From Anaerolineales bacterium UBA6128 (GTDB lineage Bacteria > Chloroflexota > Anaerolineae > UBA1429), in assembly GCA_002423325.1 (NCBI GenBank), contig DIVQ01000013.1, positions 1 to 7,418 of the forward strand: DNA of 7,418 bases, in the 5' to 3' direction. Position 1 is the stretch's first letter; the number at the start of each line of letters is the position of its first letter. A program made the translations under genes and the position numbers. The notes below the pieces were generated by a model. The model worked only from the letters and a program-made list of their open reading frames with translations, searched no databases and was not told the origin of the DNA. Shown here in pieces: positions 1 through 5,275 of the stretch.

Positions 1-29
1 GGGGATTTTAATCCCGGCGCTGACACTAC

Positions 30-641
30 ATGGACGGAGTCTCGATTCCTGCGATGAATCGTGGCGCAATGCTCCAGGCTTCGGATGGCAAGCTCTATTG
101 GGTGGTGGCTACAGATCCCAAGGCGCGGCCCGGCGTCACGATGCTCAACTTGCTGGTGTCACAGGATCGCGGCCTTACCTGGGAGTACCGCGGACCCGTG
201 GCATGGGATGAACAGGTGCTCTTGAATGAAACCTCCCTTGTGCAGACTGTCGGCGGCGACCTTGTGGCCTTTGTACGCACTGGCGGTCTGGATGACCACG
301 GGGTATGCGTGCGTAGCCATGACCTTGGGCGCACCTGGGAACCCTGGGAGGACATGGGGTTCAAGGGACACCCCTACCATGCGCTGAGACTCTCCGATGG
401 GCGCGTCTACCTTCTGTACGGCTATCGTCACGAGCCCTACGGGATCCGTGCACGTCTGCTGGACGCCGAGTGCACCCGCTTTGACGGCGATGAACTGGTG
501 CTTCGAGACGATGGCGGCAATACGGACTTGGGGTATCCCTGGTCTTGTATCACGGCCGACGGGCGGATTCTGTCTGTGTACTATTTCAACCGAGGAGGCG
601 GCACGCGCTACATCGCGGGAACATTTGTGGATGTCGACTAG
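30..641 (+). CDS. Sialidase-like (BNR/Asp-box) beta-propeller protein, N-terminally incomplete
   Basis: The 203-residue frame carries two clean Asp boxes of the form SxDxGxTW (SQDRGLTW, residues 44-51; SHDLGRTW, residues 96-103). It also has a conserved-looking NETSLV segment (residues 66-71) followed by a blade ending in an Arg. The C-terminal part (YPWS, residues 169-172, then an ITADGRILSVYYF strand) matches the last blades of exo-alpha-sialidase-like proteins. Full members are usually about 350-400 residues, so roughly the first half is missing. The ATG at 30 has no Shine-Dalgarno, and in-frame stops lie just upstream (9-11, 21-23), so it is probably not a real start. Frame 1 upstream reads ...ADTTWTES before reaching its own stop at 55-57, as if the true gene entered the window in frame 1 and shifted near 40-45. 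Known families cleave terminal sialic acids or related sugars, but the substrate here cannot be told. The sialidase-superfamily fold is well supported; activity is not. Confidence 0.75.
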   Translation: MDGVSIPAMNRGAMLQASDGKLYWVVATDPKARPGVTMLNLLVSQDRGLTWEYRGPVAWDEQVLLNETSLVQTVGGDLVAFVRTGGLDDHGVCVRSHDLGRTWEPWEDMGFKGHPYHALRLSDGRVYLLYGYRHEPYGIRARLLDAECTRFDGDELVLRDDGGNTDLGYPWSCITADGRILSVYYFNRGGGTRYIAGTFVDVD

Positions 642-651
642 TCGGTTGTGT

Positions 652-661
652 GAGGTGCTGA
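652..661 (+). promoter_or_regulatory. Ribosome binding site for the GTG start at 662
   Basis: GAGGTG (652-657) lies about 4-5 bases before the GTG at 662 and supports that non-ATG start. The preceding sialidase-like ORF stops at 641, so the gap is 20 bases and the two would be co-transcribed. Confidence 0.55.
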
Positions 662-1837
662 GTGATCGCATCGGAAGGTATCGGGGCAGATCTGACCCAG
701 GCGCAGTTGGCGCTGGGTCTGCGCTCGCTCGGACTGGGTGAGGGCGACGTCGCCATGCTGCATAGCTTGTTGGGCGCGTTCGGTCATGTGCTGGGGGGTG
801 CCGAGGCGGTTGTGAAAGCGTTCATCACCGTGCTGGGGTCCAACGGCACGCTGGTTGCGCCTACCTTTGTGGACTGTTTTGAGGGCGGGCCTGAGCAGGT
901 GTGGGATCGCGACAACACCCCGTCTCGAATGGGCGCAATCTCGGAATGCCTGCGCACTTGGCCGGGAGCGCGGCGCGGTCGCAATGCTACCCATCCGCTC
1001 GCGGCGCTGGGGCCCGTGGCGCCCGACCTGACAGAGCGCGACAACGTTACGGCCTGGGGCTACGACAGCGCATTTCAGCGCTTGATCGAGCTGAACGCCT
1101 GGGTGGTCCTCGCCGGGGTGGGGTGGAACACCCGTACGCTGGTGCACCTGCTGGAAGAGCGAGCCGAGGTGCCGTACCGGTACTGGGCTGAACGATCAGG
1201 CGCCGTGGTGGAGCGTGGAGTATCGCGGCGTATGACGTTCCGCTGCCTGAATCGTCAGCCCGGTGTGTCGTACGATTTTGAGCCACTGGGTGCGTTGTTG
1301 GAGCAGCAGGGACCGGTCCGTAGCGAACGGATCGGGCATAGTCTCGTGCGCGCGGTGCGCGCGCGCGATCTCTTTGACGTCGGCTACGCCGCACTGCGGC
1401 GTGATCCGCTCTTCCTTGTGTCCGCTGAGACGCGTGAGGTCGCTCGCGACTATTTGCCGGACTATGGGGCGCTGCTCGATGACTATGGCAGACGCAGGCA
1501 AGCTTTCCTGAGGCCGGAGCAACCAGTGGCTCGGCGACTGGCTACCGTACTGCGCGTGCCCAAGGTGAAGGACGTGCGGTGTGAACCGCGCAACCATTGG
1601 AAGACCGACGACGGCTTAGTTTTGGAGGAACTGCGATTCGAGGGCGGTCCGAACGCGTTCGTGCCTGCGCTGCTCGCGCGACCGGCACGGGTGACGGGAC
1701 GGCGGCCTGCGGTCATCTGTCTGCACGGCACAGGGGGTACCTGTGAACGCGAGATGGAGCCACGGCTGCTGGAGCGCGGAAGCACGCTGCTGGGTTGGGC
1801 GCGCGCTACAAGGCGACTGGGCCGGCGACGCGTGTAG
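662..1837 (+). CDS. AAC(3)-family N-acetyltransferase-like domain fused in frame to a truncated alpha/beta hydrolase
   Basis: Residues about 10-263 form a complete Antibiotic_NAT (aminoglycoside 3-N-acetyltransferase) family domain. Visible family landmarks are LHSLLGAFG (33-41), GTLVAPTF (62-69), MGAISECLR (90-98), THPLAALG (110-117), LVHLLEE (160-166) and the terminal ARDLFD segment (234-239). The family transfers acetyl from acetyl-CoA to an amine; members outside resistance islands often have unknown substrates, and the sugar-related context argues against an antibiotic role here. From about residue 265 the frame continues without a stop into the N-terminal part of a dienelactone-hydrolase/acetyl-xylan-esterase-type alpha/beta hydrolase. 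TDDGLVLEELRFE (315-327) and the oxyanion-type CLHGTGGT (353-360) are present. The hydrolase ends about 20 residues after MEPRLLE (365-371), before any nucleophile Ser, and the last residues (STLLGWARATRRLGRRRV) look like out-of-frame sequence. The transferase half may be functional; the hydrolase half cannot be. GTG is chosen as start because of the upstream GAGGTG. Confidence 0.8.
   Translation: MIASEGIGADLTQAQLALGLRSLGLGEGDVAMLHSLLGAFGHVLGGAEAVVKAFITVLGSNGTLVAPTFVDCFEGGPEQVWDRDNTPSRMGAISECLRTWPGARRGRNATHPLAALGPVAPDLTERDNVTAWGYDSAFQRLIELNAWVVLAGVGWNTRTLVHLLEERAEVPYRYWAERSGAVVERGVSRRMTFRCLNRQPGVSYDFEPLGALLEQQGPVRSERIGHSLVRAVRARDLFDVGYAALRRDPLFLVSAETREVARDYLPDYGALLDDYGRRRQAFLRPEQPVARRLATVLRVPKVKDVRCEPRNHWKTDDGLVLEELRFEGGPNAFVPALLARPARVTGRRPAVICLHGTGGTCEREMEPRLLERGSTLLGWARATRRLGRRRV
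1450..1790 (+). pseudogene. N-terminal remnant of an alpha/beta hydrolase (within the 662-1837 frame)
   Basis: This is the second half of the preceding ORF, listed separately because it belongs to a different family. It holds the leader region typical of large dienelactone-hydrolase-like esterases, a beta-rich DDGLVLEELRFE entry strand, the VPALLARP strand and the CLHGTGGT oxyanion loop. About 250 residues that should carry the Ser-Asp-His triad are absent. I see no in-frame ATG or ribosome binding site between the transferase domain and this segment, so it has no independent start here. It is best read as a gene fragment; sequence beyond about 1790 belongs to another gene. Confidence 0.6.
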
Positions 1838-2325
1838 GAGATGTCGATCGCATCTATGCATTGGGCTCTCCGGACGGTTTGCACTGGAGCCGGCTGCAGG
1901 ATGAGCCGATCCTGACTGGGACCAGCGATCAGCCCTACTTTGACTCGCACAACATCTTTTTCTGGGATGCCGTGCGACGTGCATATGCAGGATACCTGCG
2001 CGGACGTCGCGATCCCTTCTATCGGTGGATCAGGCGCACCACAAGCCCCGACTTTGTCCATTGGTCTGCGCCCGCACTCATTGAGACGGGCGCTGCGCCC
2101 GCTGAGCACCTGTACAAGAATGGGTGCCAGCCCTATTTCAGGGCGCCGCACATCTATGTAATGTTCCCCAAACGCTGTTTGCCGGAGCGACAGGCGGTGC
2201 CGACGCACGCGTATGCGGGTGTATCAGATGCTGTCTTTATGAGCAGTCGAGACGGGCTGCACTTCGAGCGTCGGTTCATGGAGGCTTTTCTTAGGCCCGG
2301 GCGTGATCTGCGCCGAGCACTATGA
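1795..2325 (+). pseudogene. Internal fragment of a GH32/GH43-like beta-propeller glycosidase-type protein
   Basis: This frame holds the middle of a propeller glycosidase-like protein. Starting at ARYKATG (residues 3-9) it shows three SPDGLHW-type blade motifs: SPDGLHW (25-31), SPDFVHW (84-90) and SRDGLHF (151-157). FDSHNIFFWD (49-58) resembles the Asp-containing first-blade motif of such enzymes, and EHLYKN, PYFRAPHIYVMFP (113-125) and MEAFLRPG (162-169) are further conserved-looking segments. Homologues I recall, usually labelled family 32 glycosyl hydrolases, are about 450-500 residues, so both ends are missing. The TTG at 1795 has no ribosome binding site and overlaps the preceding frame by 43 bases. 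Family resemblance stops at about 2296, and the last few residues (RDLRRAL) are probably out-of-frame junk before the TGA at 2323. The exact GH family is uncertain (GH32, GH43 or an unclassified relative); that it is a fragment is fairly clear. Confidence 0.6.
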
Positions 2326-2986
2326 TGCGGTTACGGCGGGACGGTACAGGGGAAACACCGACGTGGACCCTGTCGCGCTGCTGATGGGCGGCAGTGCGGG
2401 GGTCTATGTGGTCGATGCGCTGACGGGACGGACCCGTATGGTGCATCGGGTCGGGCACGCTCACGGGCGCGTGCTGGGTTGCGTAAGGCCGGAACTGGGC
2501 CCCGTGCAGGTGCTGGTGGCGTGTAGATGGGGCAACTAGGGCATTCTGACGCTGTTTTCCGGGCGTGGGGACCGGCTGTGGAGCATCCAGCCGGACTATG
2601 TGGGGCAGGGGGCCCAATTCGTGCACTGGCATGGTGCGGAGGCGGATCTCATCTGGACCAACACATCGCGCGATGCGCTTGCCTTGTATGATGGGCATGG
2701 TCGCAGGGATAAGGAGTTGCCCGCGTTGCAGGCAGTCTTTGGCGAGCGGCCGCGCCGAGACGTCCAAGCGAGCGTAGTGCGCCTGGGGACGGATCCGCGC
2801 GACTTGATGTGTCTCAAGGTCGACGGTAAGATGCACCTGTTCGCGCCAGAAGCACGAGATCGCGGGTGGATTGAGGGTCAAGTCGGGTCAGCACATCACT
2901 GCGGTTACTGCAATCAACTGGACGGTCGAGGAGGAGGAGAGCATGAAGACGACGATGCAGGTCACGGCGTATCCTGTCCACGATGA
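2297..2986 (+). pseudogene. C-terminal remnant of a rhamnogalacturonan-lyase/FG-GAP-like protein, interrupted by a TAG
   Basis: Frame 2 reads from VICAEHYDAVTAGRYRGN through ALLMGGSAGVYVVDALTG and VLVACRWGN, meets TAG at 2537-2539, then resumes in the same frame as GILTLFSGRGDRLWSIQPD, LIWTNTS, ALYDGHG, and a closing blade TDPRDLMCLKVDGKMHLFAP. The alternation of database-like strands around VDGDG-type turns fits the FG-GAP/beta-propeller C-terminal portion of PL11-like rhamnogalacturonan lyases or their uncharacterised relatives. The N-terminal part is missing. No start codon with a ribosome binding site is seen for either half. Recognisable family sequence ends about 2850. The frame then runs low-complexity to a TGA at 2984, overlapping the next gene by 44 bases; a shift to frame 1 near there would end at the TGA at 2872. 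The family assignment is moderate; that the reading frame is broken is directly visible. Confidence 0.55.
2929..2940 (+). promoter_or_regulatory. Strong ribosome binding site fixing the start at 2943
   Basis: The purine run AGGAGGAGGAGA ends two bases before the ATG at 2943 and offers AGGAGG cores at spacings of 5 and 8 bases. It is the best Shine-Dalgarno in the window and decides this start over the TTG at 2871, which is in the same frame but unsupported. Confidence 0.85.
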
Positions 2987-4070
2987 GCGCAACCGGGAGC
3001 TCCACATCGACGCGAATACGCGCGAACGGTTGCACAGTCCCGAGTTCCCGATTCTGCCGGGGGATGTGGATCTGCGCGCGCTGCTGGTCTCGACCGTGAG
3101 TCTGGGGTTCAGTACCAGCGACGGCCTGCTCTACTGTGGTCTGACGTCGTTCGACCAGGACATCCTTGACACCTTTGACATCGACGCCAAGACGTTCCGC
3201 AGCATGAGATTTGGTCAGATCGCGGATCGCTTCGACGTCAAAATACACCGCTCGCTGCAGTTTGATTCGCGCGGCGTCATCTACATGGCGATCGCTGGTT
3301 TGAGCGATGTGGACGAGCTACAGATGGCGCCGGGTGGCAAGATTGTGCGCTACGATCCGTCGACTCGCACTTTCGAGGTGCTGGGTATCCCACTGGCGCA
3401 CAACTATATTCAGACGATCGTGCTGGATGACCGGCGGGGCATCATCTATGGTTGCACTTACCCGGTCCCGCACGCCTTTCGCTTTGACATCGCCACGCGG
3501 CAATCCAAAGACCTGGGGTTCATCAACAGCATGCCACACTCGCCCGGGCTGGACGACGAAGGCAACCTTTGGACCACGTGGACGCCTCTGGGGAGGACGT
3601 GGAACAACTTGATGCGCTATAACCCGGACACCGACGAGACCACGTGGACGCGGGTGGCGTTGCCGGCGATCTGTGCGGACGACACGGGTGCGGTCGATGC
3701 GTTCGTCAACGGTGGCGATGGCTTCTTGTACATCGGCACCACTGCGGGCGCCTTGCTGCGGTTGGACCCTCGGACGATCGAGGTTGAGTATCTGTGCCAC
3801 CCGACGCCGGGGCCGCGCATCGCGGGGCTGATCGTTGGCAAGGACGGCCTGCTGTACGGATCGGCGGGCACTCACGGGAACACGCATCTGTTCAGCTATG
3901 ACAGATCGACGGAGCGCGCGACGTTGCTGGGGCCCATCTATGACCCGGAGCGCAAGACGTCCAACTGGACCACGCATGCCTTGTGCGAGCCACGCGCAGG
4001 CCTGTTCTACGTGGGAGAGACGGACAATCCGAACCGTTCTGGTTTTCTGTGGGAATGCAGGGTGTATTAG
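2943..4070 (+). CDS. Seven-bladed beta-propeller protein of unknown function (SMP-30/Vgb-like architecture)
   Basis: The 375-residue product shows seven copies of a blade pattern G-[IL]-Y ... [RF]-[YF]-D-x-x-T ... LG. The inner strands begin near residues 61 (GLLYCG), 111 (GVIYMA), 166 (GIIYGC), 207 (GNLWTT), 260 (GFLYIG), 302 (GLLYGS) and 353 (GLFYVG). Outer strands such as VRYDPSTRTFEVLG (135-148) and FRFDIATRQSKDLG (179-192) complete the blades. No signal peptide or membrane segment is visible, so it is probably cytoplasmic. The fold resembles gluconolactonase/SMP-30 and virginiamycin-B-lyase-like propellers, but I see no catalytic signature I can assign. It sits directly before the PL22-like gene with a single base between stop and next ATG, so the two are almost certainly co-translated. 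It may be a lactonase, lyase or binding partner acting on the same sugars; this is inference. Confidence 0.85.
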   Translation: MKTTMQVTAYPVHDERNRELHIDANTRERLHSPEFPILPGDVDLRALLVSTVSLGFSTSDGLLYCGLTSFDQDILDTFDIDAKTFRSMRFGQIADRFDVKIHRSLQFDSRGVIYMAIAGLSDVDELQMAPGGKIVRYDPSTRTFEVLGIPLAHNYIQTIVLDDRRGIIYGCTYPVPHAFRFDIATRQSKDLGFINSMPHSPGLDDEGNLWTTWTPLGRTWNNLMRYNPDTDETTWTRVALPAICADDTGAVDAFVNGGDGFLYIGTTAGALLRLDPRTIEVEYLCHPTPGPRIAGLIVGKDGLLYGSAGTHGNTHLFSYDRSTERATLLGPIYDPERKTSNWTTHALCEPRAGLFYVGETDNPNRSGFLWECRVY

Positions 4071-4071
4071 C

Positions 4072-5229
4072 ATGAGACCTGCCAGCACCGTATGGCTCAA
4101 TGAGTCGAACCAGGTCGGCGATGAGGAGGTTGCGTTTCAGAGGCGGTTCTGCGATGGCGAGACTGGTATCGAGGTTCTGCGACTGACGAGCCAGCCTTGT
4201 ATCAACGAGCATATCTATCCGGAGGCGCCCATCAGCACGCCCGATGGACGGCGGTTCATCTTTGCACGGCGTGGGGCGTTGTCCTCTGGGCGCAGCTATT
4301 GGATCGCCGATCTCGAAACCCACCGGATCCGACAGATTACGGACGAGCCTGACGCGAGCTGGCCGGTCGTAGCTCCGGACGGCCAGTGGTTCTACTATGC
4401 TGCCGGATCCGTGATCCGTCGCATATCGCCGGAGACCTTTGAGCGCGAGGATGTCTGCACAGTCTCGGGTGACTACAGCCGAATCTCGGCCCATTCGACG
4501 GTGGACTGCACCGGGACACGCTTTGCCGCCGCCGCTTGCAGCAAGGCGGGGATCCCGGGCGTGGCCGTCGTCGATCTGAGCGGCCATGCGCAGATGGTGT
4601 TCGAGCACCCAGACGCTTTGAACGCGCATGCGCAGTACTGCAGCAACGCCCAGCGCAAGCTCCTGATCCAGGTCAATGATGGTATAGAGCGCGATGCCCA
4701 CGGGAACATCCTGAGGCTGGTGGGTGACAGTGGCGCGAGTCTGCACATAGTCAACGACGATGGCACTGGCCATGTCAACTTGAACGTGGGCAGCTCGCCG
4801 TTCGAGCGCGTGCAGGGCCACGAGTGCTGGGTTGGTAAAGAGGACCTGGTCATCACGACACTGCACAGGCGCGATGACACCGGCAAGCCTTGGATTCAGG
4901 ATCGGGTCGTGGTGATTGCGCCCGGCGACGCGAGCTATCGGATCGTCGGGGAGGGCAAAGGCTTCACGCACATTCACGCCAGTCCTGATGGACGCTGGTG
5001 GGTTTCGGACTGCAATCGTACTGCGAACATCTATGTGGGTAGCGTGCACACGGGTCGCTACCGGTTGTTCTGTCGCTCCGGCGCCACCTTTGGTGCGCCG
5101 CAGTACACGCACCCGCACCCGTTCTTTGTTGCGGACGGCAAAACCATTGGTTGGAACAGCGATGTGACCGGCGTGCCGCACATCTATTGCGCACGAGTGC
5201 CCGAAGGCTTCCTCGAGTCGCTATTGTAG
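4072..5229 (+). CDS. Oligogalacturonate-lyase-like protein (PL22-type beta-propeller)
   Basis: PL22 oligogalacturonate lyases cleave short, often unsaturated, galacturonides in the cytoplasm by metal-assisted beta-elimination. The 385-residue length matches the family (about 388). The N-terminal half has TolB/PD40-like blades (ISTPDGRRFIF, 54-64; VVAPDGQWFYYA, 99-110). The C-terminal half has GHECW (249-253), FTHIHASPDG (298-307) and QYTHPHP (344-350). The spacing Gln344-His347-His349 is identical to the metal-binding Gln-His-His set described for the Yersinia enzyme (Gln350, His353, His355). His250 and His300 or His302 are plausible equivalents of its remaining base and metal ligand. The final NSD..GVPHIYCARVP strand is also typical. 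No signal peptide is seen. The ATG at 4072 lies one base after the upstream TAG with only a weak AGGG before it, so translation is probably coupled. Much longer in-frame starts upstream would lie inside the previous gene. Confidence 0.85.
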   Translation: MRPASTVWLNESNQVGDEEVAFQRRFCDGETGIEVLRLTSQPCINEHIYPEAPISTPDGRRFIFARRGALSSGRSYWIADLETHRIRQITDEPDASWPVVAPDGQWFYYAAGSVIRRISPETFEREDVCTVSGDYSRISAHSTVDCTGTRFAAAACSKAGIPGVAVVDLSGHAQMVFEHPDALNAHAQYCSNAQRKLLIQVNDGIERDAHGNILRLVGDSGASLHIVNDDGTGHVNLNVGSSPFERVQGHECWVGKEDLVITTLHRRDDTGKPWIQDRVVVIAPGDASYRIVGEGKGFTHIHASPDGRWWVSDCNRTANIYVGSVHTGRYRLFCRSGATFGAPQYTHPHPFFVADGKTIGWNSDVTGVPHIYCARVPEGFLESLL

Positions 5230-5262
5230 CGCCTTCAGATGCGTGCCCGTGCGAGGGGCGCG

Positions 5263-5275
5263 GAGTGGGGGAGAC
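5263..5275 (+). promoter_or_regulatory. Ribosome binding site for the ATG at 5276
   Basis: The purine-rich GAGTGGGGGAGAC directly precedes the ATG at 5276, with GGGGGAG about 3 bases upstream. It favours ATG 5276 over the in-frame GTG at 5243, which has only pyrimidine-rich sequence ahead of it. Confidence 0.65.

Noticed and set aside
1347..1368. Alternating CG-rich tract that could form Z-DNA
   Set aside because: It encodes the conserved-looking VRAVRARD segment of the acetyltransferase domain, so coding constraint and high GC explain it.
662..1450. Antibiotic resistance gene
   Set aside because: The fold matches the AAC(3) family, but there is no mobile element, integron or resistance context, and many family members have other or unknown substrates.
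2537..2539. TAG as a recoded sense codon
   Set aside because: Well-supported genes in the same window end with TAG (4068-4070, 5227-5229), so amber reassignment is unlikely; mutation or sequence error is simpler.
3835..4071. Upstream extension of the PL22-like frame
   Set aside because: This stretch overlaps the last propeller blades of the preceding gene and has no family character; the ATG at 4072 gives the expected PL22 length.
3892..5181. Long 429-residue open frame on the minus strand
   Set aside because: It lies opposite the PL22-like gene, is rich in Arg, Ala and His with no family pattern, and is explained by high-GC codon bias of the + strand gene.
5229..5275. Possible terminator hairpin between the PL22-like and transglutaminase-like genes
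   Set aside because: Only a 5-bp GCGCC/GGCGC stem with a long loop and no T-run is found.
5243..5275. GTG start at 5243 for the transglutaminase-like gene
   Set aside because: It would add 11 residues of unlikely sequence that translate the ribosome binding site of the ATG at 5276.
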